Below are positions 16,962 to 24,724 of a stretch of DNA of 56,593 bases, in pieces (positions within the stretch are counted from its first letter, which is position 1; each line of letters opens with the position of its first letter). Below the pieces are notes generated by a model. It was not told where the DNA came from and did no database searches. It saw only the letters and a program-made list of their open reading frames with translations. Both the position numbers and the translations under genes were made by a program. The stretch is from assembly GCA_027592785.1 (NCBI GenBank), contig JAQCLD010000014.1:1-56593 (forward strand). The letters are read 5' to 3'. Origin of the DNA: Acidobacteriota bacterium (GTDB lineage Bacteria > Acidobacteriota > Terriglobia > Bryobacterales > UBA6623).

Positions 16962-17884
16962 CCTGGCTGCTCATCGCTGCCATGCTGCCAGGCCTGCACT
17001 GGACCGGCGACCTCGACACAGCCAAGCAACTCACTGCCGTTGGCATCGAGCGAATTTTTGTCGAGCCCCAGAGCCGGGGCGGTTGGGAGAGGCTCGGCTT
17101 CAGCGCCGAGAGCGCCGCGAGGCTGCAAGATTACACCGTCGTATCGGCGCCTTCCGTCCGTCGCGAACGCAGCGTCGGTATGGCCACCAGCGTCCCTTGG
17201 ATCGAAGCCAACGGTTGGCACTTCCTGCAAGGCGTCGAGCGAGCCTGGTACAAAGAGGTCCCCGCCGGACGCGCTGCCCTGGCAGCTGCCGAAGCCTACT
17301 CCTACGGCGTGGACGCGGTTCTGGACGTGCAACCTGAAGACATCGCTTCCTTCGGGGCCATGCTTCAATTCCTCAAGACCCTCCCCAGCGCTGAAGGCCG
17401 GCCGCTCGCTGACATCGGCTTTGTCAACGACGGATCTCCCGAAGCCCAAGAAGCGATGAAACTTCTCGAGCGCCGCAATCTTCTATTTCGCGCCGTCCAG
17501 CAGCCTGATCCGCAACTCGACCTCAACGTCGAACTCGGTAGCGCTCAGTTCCCGCGCGAAGGCGCCGCCAACCCTCACCAGTTCGCCGCCCACGTGCGTC
17601 AAGAGCTCACCGACGACCGTCGCCTATTGCGAATCTTTGGCAGCGACGTCGTGCTGGGACACGTCGCGACAGTTGGCAGGGCCACACGCGTTCATCTGCT
17701 CAACTACGGCCCCCGCGGAACTGTCGATCGGCTGCGCATCAGGGTAGAGGGCTCATTCAGCAGCACCAAGTTCGCCTCGTTCGACACGGATGACTCCGCA
17801 GTCCTTGACCTAACGCTACGCGACGGCGCAACGGAGTTTACGGTCCCGCGAATCGTCACCTACGCCGTCATCGACCTACAGTAG
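16958..17884 (+). CDS. unknown exported protein coupled to DUF362
   Basis: 308 residues; the ATG at 16958 overlaps the DUF362 stop (ATGA), so translation is coupled. A short hydrophobic start (MTWLLIAAMLPGLHW) may be a signal peptide. The middle reads like an alpha/beta barrel (LTAVGIERIFVEP, AEAYSYGVDAVLDVQPEDIA, IGFVNDGSPEAQEAMKLL), and the end like a beta domain (RVHLLNYGPRGTVDRLRI…YAVIDLQ) of the kind appended to glycan-active enzymes. No family recognised; possibly a divergent glycosidase-like protein. Confidence 0.65.
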   Translation: MTWLLIAAMLPGLHWTGDLDTAKQLTAVGIERIFVEPQSRGGWERLGFSAESAARLQDYTVVSAPSVRRERSVGMATSVPWIEANGWHFLQGVERAWYKEVPAGRAALAAAEAYSYGVDAVLDVQPEDIASFGAMLQFLKTLPSAEGRPLADIGFVNDGSPEAQEAMKLLERRNLLFRAVQQPDPQLDLNVELGSAQFPREGAANPHQFAAHVRQELTDDRRLLRIFGSDVVLGHVATVGRATRVHLLNYGPRGTVDRLRIRVEGSFSSTKFASFDTDDSAVLDLTLRDGATEFTVPRIVTYAVIDLQ

Positions 17885-17914
17885 AACCGCCCCGGAGTGA
17901 CAAACCAGGCCCAG

Positions 17915-17942
17915 CCGACTAAACTGTTGTCTGTCTAGTCGG
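17915..17942 (+). promoter_or_regulatory. inverted repeat touching the RBS of the FAH-family gene
   Basis: CCGACTA (17915-17921) and TAGTCGG (17936-17942) pair perfectly across 14 bases. The right arm covers the first bases of the GGAGAAG Shine-Dalgarno (17941-17947). It could be an operator or an mRNA hairpin that limits initiation at 17952. Confidence 0.35.
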
Positions 17943-17951
17943 AGAAGCCCT

Positions 17952-19100
17952 ATGAGATTCACAATCGTCTTTGCCTTGTTGGTCGGGCTCGCGACGCCCG
18001 CGATGGTCCTCGCCCAAGGTTCGCCGTCAGTCACGGCCGTTGAGCCCTTCAACCTGGGCACTTTCCAAATCCATGGATCCCCGCACGTCGGCATCGTACT
18101 GCGCAACAGCGTCGTCGTGGATCTAAACGCGGCCAACGCCGCCCTAGAATTGAACGCGGCCTATCCCAAGCTGCCCGTGCCCGCGGACATGCTGGAGTTG
18201 ATCGGCCGCTACGAGTACGGCTTGCGAATTCGCCTGTATGAGATCGTCAACGATCTCGTCGCGAGCAATAGCTTAGCCGGCAACGCCCGCCCCGATTTTG
18301 TTTACGGTCTGGAACAAGTTCGGACTTTGGCCCCGATCCTCTACCCCGGAAAGATTCTCAACGCAGCCGTCAACTTCTACAGCCATGTCAACGAAGCCGG
18401 CACGCCGGAAGAGATCGCCGCCGGCCGCCGCGCCCGTCGTGAGAATCGAGGCGTGCCCTACTTGTTTCTCAAGCCCAGCCGCGGCGCCGTGATCGGCACC
18501 GGCGACACCGTTGTTTTGCCCTACGGTCGCGATCGCATCGACTGGGAAGTTGAATTGGCCACCGTCATCGGACGCACCGCCAAGTATGTTTCCGCCAGCG
18601 ACGCGCAGGACTACATCTTCGGCTACATGGTCTCCATGGATATCTCCGACCGTGGCGGCCGCCCTCCCGGAGGCAATCCGCTCACCTCCGACTGGTTTGT
18701 CGGCAAGGGCCACGACACGTTCGCCCCAATGGGCCCCTGGATCGTCCCCAAGGAATTCTACGGCGACCCGATGGAGAAACTCCGCCAGACCCTCAGCGTC
18801 GGAAATGAGCAAATGCAAGAGGCCACAGCCGGCGACATGATTCACACCTTGTACGAAGTGATCGAATACGGCTCGTCGATCATCACCCTTTACCCCGGCG
18901 ACGTCATCAACAACGGCACCTCCGGTGGGACAGGGCAGGGCACGGCCGTCCGTGGCGCGCAACGATTCCTGCAACCCGGCGAAGAGATCGTCGGCGCAAT
19001 CGACGGCATCGGGACCCTGCGGATTCACGTCAAGGGCGAAGAAGCGCCTCCGGGGGGCTCGGGGGCGCGACTGCCGCCGGTGAAGTCCTATCGCCCCTGA
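17952..19100 (+). CDS. exported fumarylacetoacetate hydrolase-family protein
   Basis: 382 residues from an ATG with GGAGAAG at good spacing. A signal peptide (MRFTIVFALLVGLATPAMVL) comes first, which is unusual because FAH-family enzymes are normally cytoplasmic. The fold is complete: NFYSHVNEAGTPEEI, LFLKPSRGAVIGTGD, the metal ligands in DWEVELATVIGR and GYMVSMDISDR, and NGTSGGTGQG at the catalytic C-terminal region. Members hydrolyse C-C bonds or tautomerise 2-oxo acids. Expected location periplasm or outer surface. Confidence 0.85.
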   Translation: MRFTIVFALLVGLATPAMVLAQGSPSVTAVEPFNLGTFQIHGSPHVGIVLRNSVVVDLNAANAALELNAAYPKLPVPADMLELIGRYEYGLRIRLYEIVNDLVASNSLAGNARPDFVYGLEQVRTLAPILYPGKILNAAVNFYSHVNEAGTPEEIAAGRRARRENRGVPYLFLKPSRGAVIGTGDTVVLPYGRDRIDWEVELATVIGRTAKYVSASDAQDYIFGYMVSMDISDRGGRPPGGNPLTSDWFVGKGHDTFAPMGPWIVPKEFYGDPMEKLRQTLSVGNEQMQEATAGDMIHTLYEVIEYGSSIITLYPGDVINNGTSGGTGQGTAVRGAQRFLQPGEEIVGAIDGIGTLRIHVKGEEAPPGGSGARLPPVKSYRP

Positions 19101-19403
19101 CCGAAGCAGCGGCGAAACGATGATCTTGGCGTTGAGCTCCATGAGGGCTTCGAGGCCAGGGCCAATTTCGATAACCGTAAGTACATCCGTAATACCGACA
19201 CCGGAGCTGAATTGCTCTTCGATCTGGCCGCCGACGCGCAGGAGCAGCACCCGTTGACCGATGAGAGGTCCCTCGATGCGGCCCGTCAGCGCCTAGATGA
19301 ACGGCTCCAACGCTCGATGAAACTGCGGGAGCTGTTTGTGGACGAAGCCAGACCGCCGAATACCATCTCGCCCGATCTGCTGCGCTCCTTGGGTTATCTC
19401 TAG
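19101..19403 (+). pseudogene. C-terminal remnant of a sulfatase
   Basis: Reading on from the FAH stop in the same frame, 100 codons end in NRKYIRNTDTG, ELLFDLAADAQEQHPLTDE and PDLLRSLGYL. This is the usual tail of type I sulfatases, where the strand before the …LFDLxxDPxEQ motif and the final LRxLGYL are conserved. The catalytic C/SxPSR region and most of the protein are missing, and no start or RBS precedes it, so it is a deletion remnant. Shared frame with the FAH gene is probably chance. It overlaps the convergent permease gene by four bases. Confidence 0.65.
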
Positions 19404-20533
19404 TCGTAAGACAGCGACTCGAGCGCGTCTTGACGAGAAGCCTTCATTGCCGGATAGAGAGCGCCCAACAGTGCGCCGACCAGGGTGATGGCGATGGCCC
19501 GCGGCCACCAGCCGGGGACGATCGACGCCTGCATCGTTGCCGGAATGAGCGTGTCGATCACCCAGCGCGTCGCAAAGCTGAACAGGATGCCCATAAACGA
19601 TCCCAGCAATCCCAGCGCCAAGGCTTCGCGAACGAGAATGCCCAGAACGTAGCCCTGCGTAGCCCCGAGGGATTTCAGGATGCCGATCTCGCGAGTCCGC
19701 TCCAACACCGCCGTGTGCATCGTCAAGAACACAACCAGAAAACCGAAGGCGACCGATAAGCCGATGATGATGCTGATGAACACCTGGAACTCCGGCACCG
19801 CCGAAGGAGTGAACTGCGAAGCGAACTCTTCCACCGAATACACCTGGTAGCTGTCTGGGGACAATCCCGCCGCCCTGAGCTCATCGATGACCTGACTAGT
19901 CAGCGCCGGATCATCCAACTGAACGTAAATCATCGAGATCTTGCCAACCGTGCCGGTCAGCTCTTGAACGATGCCCATCGGCAGCATGACGCGCGCCATC
20001 TTGCCCGGCTCGACGATGCCCGCGACCCGCCAGTCCTTGTCCAACATTTCGACTGAGTCGCCAACCTGAAGCTTATTCTGCCGCGCGTAGAATTCGTCGA
20101 CGAGGATATCGTCCGGCGCCTGGAATGGACCTCCCTCGACAAACACGAAGTTGGCCATGCGGTCATAGGTTTCGTAGTCGAGTCCGGTGATGCGATGGAT
20201 CGCGCCGATCGATTGCATCACCACGCCGGTCGCAATTTTCACGTGCGGCTGTTCGGCGGTGAAGGCGACCAGTTTGTCCGACATCGGCGCATTCGAAAAG
20301 CCGATGACGTTTGAGCCGGCTGGCAAGATCATGATGTCCGCTCCGGCACCGCGGGCGCGGTTCTGCTGGTCGCCCATCATGCCGTCAGCGAGGCCGACGA
20401 TGGTCAATAACAGCGTGACGCCCATGCTGATTGCCAGCGCCGTCAGCACTGTTCGTGCGCGACGATGCCTCAGGTTCCTGGCGACGATGCGATATACGAG
20501 CGGTAAGCCGTGCTTCTTTCCAAGCTGGTCCAA
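19400..20533 (-). CDS. FtsX/MacB-type ABC transporter permease
   Basis: 377 residues with the MacB layout: a first transmembrane helix (TVLTALAISMGVTLLLTIVG), a large periplasmic domain (about 60-250), then three helices (VFISIIIGLSVAFGFLVVFL, ALALGLLGSFMGILFSFA and WPRAIAITLVGALLGALYPA). The cytoplasmic ERTREIGILKSLGA coupling helix, which contacts the ATPase, is clear. No ATPase gene is adjacent. It is the last gene of a minus-strand run (DUF1385, prfA, prmC) with only 19 bp after prmC. Probably moves lipid, lipoprotein or a small export substrate. Confidence 0.87.
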   Translation of the reverse strand: MDQLGKKHGLPLVYRIVARNLRHRRARTVLTALAISMGVTLLLTIVGLADGMMGDQQNRARGAGADIMILPAGSNVIGFSNAPMSDKLVAFTAEQPHVKIATGVVMQSIGAIHRITGLDYETYDRMANFVFVEGGPFQAPDDILVDEFYARQNKLQVGDSVEMLDKDWRVAGIVEPGKMARVMLPMGIVQELTGTVGKISMIYVQLDDPALTSQVIDELRAAGLSPDSYQVYSVEEFASQFTPSAVPEFQVFISIIIGLSVAFGFLVVFLTMHTAVLERTREIGILKSLGATQGYVLGILVREALALGLLGSFMGILFSFATRWVIDTLIPATMQASIVPGWWPRAIAITLVGALLGALYPAMKASRQDALESLSYD

Positions 20534-20552
20534 GCGGTTTCTCCGTGTTTTC

Positions 20553-21419
20553 TTATCGTTGCGCGAATCTCGGACGCCGCGCTAAGGCGATACGCGCGAT
20601 GCCGGCCAAGTCCGGCCTTGTCTCTACATCATCCCACCCTGCCAACAGCGCTAGAACTCCAGGCAGACTGTCGTGGCCGAGTTCCATTGCCAACAATCCG
20701 CCCGGCCTCAGCACGCGCCCTGCGTCCGGGATCAGCCGACGGTAAACATCGAGACCGTCCAAGCCTGCGAACAACGCCAGCTCTGGTTCGCGCCGCACTT
20801 CACGGCTCAACGCTGGCCGGGCGCGCTCAGCTACGTACGGCGGATTGCTGACCACTACGTCGAACGATTCGTCCGCAAAAGGCTCCGTCAGGTCGCCGCG
20901 TCGGAACTTGACTCCGGCCTGGTGGCGTTGAGCGTTGTTCTCGGCGACCGCTAGCGCCGGCTCGCTGATGTCGACCGCGTGGACCTTCAGCGAAGGACGC
21001 TCGCAGGCCAGCGTGACAGCGATGCAGCCCGAACCTGTTCCGACGTCGAGAACGCAGGCAAACTCGGGCAGCTGCTCCAATACGGCCTCAATCAGCAACT
21101 CCGTTTCCGGCCTCGGAATGAGAACCGCCGGATTCACCTCAAAGTCTCTGCCGTAAAACTCGCGCACGCCCAAGATGTACTGCGTGGGCTCGCCCGAGAA
21201 GCGGCGCTCGACCAGGAGCTGGAACTGCTCCGCTTCTTTCAGCGACAACTCGCGTTCGGGGTGCGCGAACAAATGGCTCCGTTCGCAACCCATCACGAAT
21301 CCCAATAGGCTCTCGGCGGTTCGACGCGGCTCTTCCACAGGAGCGGCGGCCAACTGATGGCTAGCTTGTTCGAGCTGCGCCTCAACTGTCGCCGTTTGAG
21401 GTTCGACCGCCACGGTCAT
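20553..21419 (-). CDS. prmC: peptide chain release factor N5-glutamine methyltransferase
   Basis: 288 residues. An N-terminal helical domain is followed by a class I methyltransferase with the SAM loop DVGTGSGC (125-132) and the catalytic NPPY (192-195) that binds the glutamine amide. PrmC methylates the Gln of the GGQ motif in release factors. Its ATG directly follows the prfA stop, so enzyme and substrate are co-translated. Confidence 0.95.
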   Translation of the reverse strand: MTVAVEPQTATVEAQLEQASHQLAAAPVEEPRRTAESLLGFVMGCERSHLFAHPERELSLKEAEQFQLLVERRFSGEPTQYILGVREFYGRDFEVNPAVLIPRPETELLIEAVLEQLPEFACVLDVGTGSGCIAVTLACERPSLKVHAVDISEPALAVAENNAQRHQAGVKFRRGDLTEPFADESFDVVVSNPPYVAERARPALSREVRREPELALFAGLDGLDVYRRLIPDAGRVLRPGGLLAMELGHDSLPGVLALLAGWDDVETRPDLAGIARIALARRPRFAQR

Positions 21420-22499
21420 CTAACTGGCGACGGGTTCGCCCTTGAGCAATTTAGTTTGGTTGTAAGAAACGAGCGCGTCAATCAGTGAATCGATGCGGCC
21501 CTCCATCACCAGATCCAGTTGGTGCAAGGTGAGTCCAATGCGGTGATCGGTCACGCGCTGTTGCGGAAAGTTGTACGTCCGAATCTTTTCGCTGCGGTCA
21601 CCCGTGCCTACCATCGAGCGGCGCGCGTCGGCCTCGGCCTCGTGCTGCTTCGACTGTTCCATCTCGAGCAGGCGCGAGCGCAACACCAACATCGCCTTCT
21701 TGCGGTTCTTGATTTGCGATTTTTCGTCCTGACAGCTCACTATCAGACCCGTGGGCAAATGCGTGATGCGAATCGCCGAATACGTGGTGTTCACCGACTG
21801 ACCACCAGGCCCCGATGAACAGAACGTGTCGACGCGAATTTCGGTCGGATCTATTTCGACGTCGACCTCTTCCGCCTGCGGCAACACCGCCACAGTCACT
21901 GCCGACGTATGAACGCGGCCCTGCGTCTCCGTCTGCGGCACACGCTGTACGCGATGTACGCCCGACTCGAACTTCATCCGCGAGTAGACCCGGTCGCCCG
22001 TAATCAAGGCGATGATTTCCTTGAAACCGCCGACTTCCGATTCACTGCTTGAGAGGACTTCCACTTTCCAGCGATTGACCTCGGCGTAGCGCGTATACAT
22101 GCGGAAGATCTCCGCGGCAAATAGCGTGGCCTCGGAACCGCCCGTGCCCGCGCGAACCTCTAACACGACGCCCTTATCGTCGTTGGGGTCCTTCGGCAGC
22201 AGCAGAACGCGCATTTCTTCTTCGAGATCGGTCACCCGCGTTCGCTGGCTGTCGGCTTCCTCTTGAGCCAGTTCGACCATGTCCGGATCGCCAGACTGCA
22301 GCAGCTCGGTGGCCTCTTCCAGGGCCTGCTTGGCTTCTTTCCAAGCTCGATACTTATTGACCACCTCAGAGATGTCCGACGCAGCCTTGGCGGCCTTCTG
22401 GTAGGCGGACTGATCCCGCATGGCGTCAGGATCCGCCATTTCTTCCGACAGCTGGTTGTAGCGTTGCTCGATTTCTTCGAGCCTATTAGCCCAATCCAT
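21420..22499 (-). CDS. prfA: peptide chain release factor 1
   Basis: 359 residues, normal RF1 length. The stop-codon recognition tripeptide is PQT (188-190, the PxT class that reads UAA/UAG; RF2 would have SPF), and the peptidyl-hydrolysis GGQ lies at 232-234 in SSGPGGQSVN. The N-terminal coiled-coil domain is intact. It lies between the DUF1385 gene and prmC, a common arrangement. Confidence 0.97.
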   Translation of the reverse strand: MDWANRLEEIEQRYNQLSEEMADPDAMRDQSAYQKAAKAASDISEVVNKYRAWKEAKQALEEATELLQSGDPDMVELAQEEADSQRTRVTDLEEEMRVLLLPKDPNDDKGVVLEVRAGTGGSEATLFAAEIFRMYTRYAEVNRWKVEVLSSSESEVGGFKEIIALITGDRVYSRMKFESGVHRVQRVPQTETQGRVHTSAVTVAVLPQAEEVDVEIDPTEIRVDTFCSSGPGGQSVNTTYSAIRITHLPTGLIVSCQDEKSQIKNRKKAMLVLRSRLLEMEQSKQHEAEADARRSMVGTGDRSEKIRTYNFPQQRVTDHRIGLTLHQLDLVMEGRIDSLIDALVSYNQTKLLKGEPVAS

Positions 22500-22517
22500 G
22501 GGAAACCCCTGGCGTCG

Positions 22518-23522
22518 TTAAGCGACGACCAACTCTCCGCCCTTCTCTTTCTCCAATTCCATCGCCCCTGTCAGAGCGCGGATGGAAATCTCAATCTGCG
22601 TATCGTCCGGCGGCTTAGTCGTGATGCGCTGTAGCCACATGCCGGGCGCGACGAACAAGCGCATCAGGCTCTGCTGATGCTGTGCCGCGAAGCGAATCAC
22701 CTCGTAGCTCAGCCCGGCGATCAAGGGCAGCAGAATGATGCGCGACAGCAGCATCGGTCCAAATCCCTGCACCGGAACGAAAGCGTAGACGATGACCGAG
22801 ACGATCATCACCACCATCAAAAAACTCGTGCCGCAACGCGGATGGAACGTCACAAAGCTCTGCGCGTTTTCGGTGTTCACCGGCTTGCCCGACTCGTAGT
22901 TGAAAACAACCTTGTGTTCGGCGCCGTGATACTCAAACACCCGGCGAATATCCTTCATCAGCGACAGCGCAAACATGAACGACAAAAAGATCGACAGCCG
23001 GATCACGCCTTCGACCGCGCTGAAGCCGATCTGATTGTCCAACTGCGCGAACTGACCCTGGATCAACTTCGTCGCCGTCAGCGGCAAGAACTTGTACATA
23101 AAGATCATGAACCCAAACGAAATCAGGATGTTCAGGGCCAGCATCCACTTCGGCAGTTCCTTCGATTTGCCCTTCTCGTTCTCGTCCTTCGAGCCTTCTT
23201 CCTCTTCGTCCACGGCGAACTGTGCAGAGAAGTTCAGCGCCTTCATGCCCAAGCTCATTGACTGCCAAAGCGTTGCCACGCCGCGAATCACCGGGAAGCC
23301 CCAAATCTTGTTCTTCTCCGACAGCCGCACGGCCGGCCCTTCTTCGGTCACAATTTCGCCGTCCGGCTTGCGCACCGCGATGCAATAGCTGTGCGGCGCC
23401 CGCATCATCACGCCTTCGAGCACAGCTTGGCCGCCGATTAGCGGATCATCCGCGCTCTCGAGGGCGGGCAATAGCTGCGTATAGGCGGCTAAGCGAAAAA
23501 GTTGGCGCATTCTTCGGAACAT
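22518..23522 (-). CDS. DUF1385 membrane protein (YqhQ-like)
   Basis: 334 residues. The conserved N-terminus GGQAVLEGVMMRAP and the central YHGAEHKVVFNYE…FHPRCGTSFL are diagnostic of DUF1385. About four to five membrane helices (near 130-150, 175-195, 230-250 and 255-275) are visible, and an acidic loop (VDEEEEGSKDENEKG) separates the halves. The biochemical function of the family is not established. It lies immediately upstream of prfA with an 18-bp gap and is probably co-transcribed. Confidence 0.92.
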   Translation of the reverse strand: MFRRMRQLFRLAAYTQLLPALESADDPLIGGQAVLEGVMMRAPHSYCIAVRKPDGEIVTEEGPAVRLSEKNKIWGFPVIRGVATLWQSMSLGMKALNFSAQFAVDEEEEGSKDENEKGKSKELPKWMLALNILISFGFMIFMYKFLPLTATKLIQGQFAQLDNQIGFSAVEGVIRLSIFLSFMFALSLMKDIRRVFEYHGAEHKVVFNYESGKPVNTENAQSFVTFHPRCGTSFLMVVMIVSVIVYAFVPVQGFGPMLLSRIILLPLIAGLSYEVIRFAAQHQQSLMRLFVAPGMWLQRITTKPPDDTQIEISIRALTGAMELEKEKGGELVVA

Positions 23523-23608
23523 GACGAAAATAGCCCCGGACCCGGGGCCTAAACCTCTATTCTACGATACGTCCCGTGGAGTCAAGGCGTTACGAGCCAT
23601 TCGTGCGC

Positions 23609-23614
23609 TAGAAT
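23609..23614 (+). promoter_or_regulatory. -10 box suggesting a leaderless transcript
   Basis: TAGAAT ends seven bases before the ATG at 23622, and no Shine-Dalgarno is present. Transcription from this box would start at or next to the start codon. Confidence 0.35.
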
Positions 23615-23621
23615 CACCACG

Positions 23622-23990
23622 ATGGCTGAAGATAAACCAGGGCTGCTCTGGCGCAGCGTCTTCTGGAGCTTCCGTAGAGGCTCGGTGCAGTACGACCTGA
23701 TCGTTGCCGCAATCCTGGCCTTCATCTTCCTGACGCCCCGCGAGTTCTTCGGAGATCAACCGCGTCCGCCCGTCGTCCGCCAAGTCCAAGAAGTAGGCGA
23801 CGCCCTAGGCACCATGGTCTTTTGGGTCGATCCCACGACCGTCGAAGCCTCCACCGACGAAGAGCGCGACGCCCGCCTGCGTGAGCTGATTCTCCAACGC
23901 AGTGGCCTCAACCTCGAAATCGTCTCCGTCGAACGCTCCGGAGCGCCCGGCGGCGAGCTGCACGCCTACATCGTCTACGCGCGGCCCTAA
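23622..23990 (+). CDS. small single-pass membrane protein
   Basis: 122 residues. One transmembrane helix (YDLIVAAILAFIFLTP, about 24-39) is followed by a soluble domain (VGDALGTMVFWVDPTT, LRELILQRSGLNLEIVSVER) ending in a beta-rich HAYIVYARP. No family recognised. It is divergent from the DUF1385 gene and lies 45 bp upstream of the LolA-like gene, so they may form a unit. Confidence 0.75.
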   Translation: MAEDKPGLLWRSVFWSFRRGSVQYDLIVAAILAFIFLTPREFFGDQPRPPVVRQVQEVGDALGTMVFWVDPTTVEASTDEERDARLRELILQRSGLNLEIVSVERSGAPGGELHAYIVYARP

Positions 23991-24035
23991 CTCCTTAAGG
24001 CGAAACCGCGCGCCTCCACGAACCGTCCTATACTC

Positions 24036-24722
24036 ATGCGCTTCCTTGTCCCGCTGTTGCTGGTTCTCGTCGCTCAAACGACGCTTGCGGCCGCCGACCT
24101 GCCGACCGTGCTGTCCAAGATGAACGCAGCCGCCGCGCCATACCAGGGCATGACCGCTAAGATTCGCTGGATCAAATACACCAAGCTCGTCGACGACACC
24201 GACGTCGAATCCGGCGATCTCTGGGTCAAGAAGGACAACAAGGGACAAGTCCAACTGCGCATCGCCTTCACTGAACCCATCCGCAAACAAATCCGCATCG
24301 AGAAGACCACCGTCGAGTTGTTCAACGAGGCCATCAATCAAATCGAGGAGTACGACCTCAAGGCCAAAGGCAACCAACTTTACGAAGGTCTGCTGCTCGG
24401 CTACGGCGTCTCCGGCGACGATCTCAAAGAGCGCTACGACATCGAAATCGTTGCCGAAGAGCCCATCGACGGCCAGTCCTCCGTCAAGCTCGACATGACG
24501 CCCAAGGACGCTGAAGACCGCGCCGCCGGCAAGTCGGTCCAAATGTGGATCTCGACTCAAACTTGGCAGCCTATCCAACAGAAAGCCCTGGAGCACAGCG
24601 GCGACTATCGGCTCATCTCTTACTCCGGTGTCAAGATCAGCGCCGCCATCAAGGCGTCCGATCTTGCGCTCGACTTGAGCCGCGCCAAGAGCAAGCCCAA
24701 GCGCGTCAAGACCAAGCTCTAG
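24036..24722 (+). CDS. LolA-like outer-membrane lipoprotein-sorting protein
   Basis: 228 residues with a signal peptide (MRFLVPLLLVLVAQTTLAAA). The body is a LolA/LolB-type beta sandwich: LPTVLSKMNAAAAPYQGMTA, GDLWVKKDNKGQVQLRIAF, a central helical lid and SVQMWISTQTWQPIQQKAL. In LolA such a half-barrel carries lipoproteins across the periplasm; this subgroup is less well defined. It converges on a giant FtsX-type permease, which makes a lipid-trafficking role attractive but unproven. Confidence 0.78.
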   Translation: MRFLVPLLLVLVAQTTLAAADLPTVLSKMNAAAAPYQGMTAKIRWIKYTKLVDDTDVESGDLWVKKDNKGQVQLRIAFTEPIRKQIRIEKTTVELFNEAINQIEEYDLKAKGNQLYEGLLLGYGVSGDDLKERYDIEIVAEEPIDGQSSVKLDMTPKDAEDRAAGKSVQMWISTQTWQPIQQKALEHSGDYRLISYSGVKISAAIKASDLALDLSRAKSKPKRVKTKL

Positions 24723-24724
24723 TC

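Noticed and set aside
18273-19250. 325-codon minus-strand frame opposite the FAH gene
   Set aside because: Shadow frame of the FAH-family gene, low-complexity Gly/Ala/Val composition.
23805-24596. 263-codon minus-strand frame opposite the LolA-like gene
   Set aside because: Leu/Asp/Gly-biased shadow of the plus-strand gene with no fold signature.
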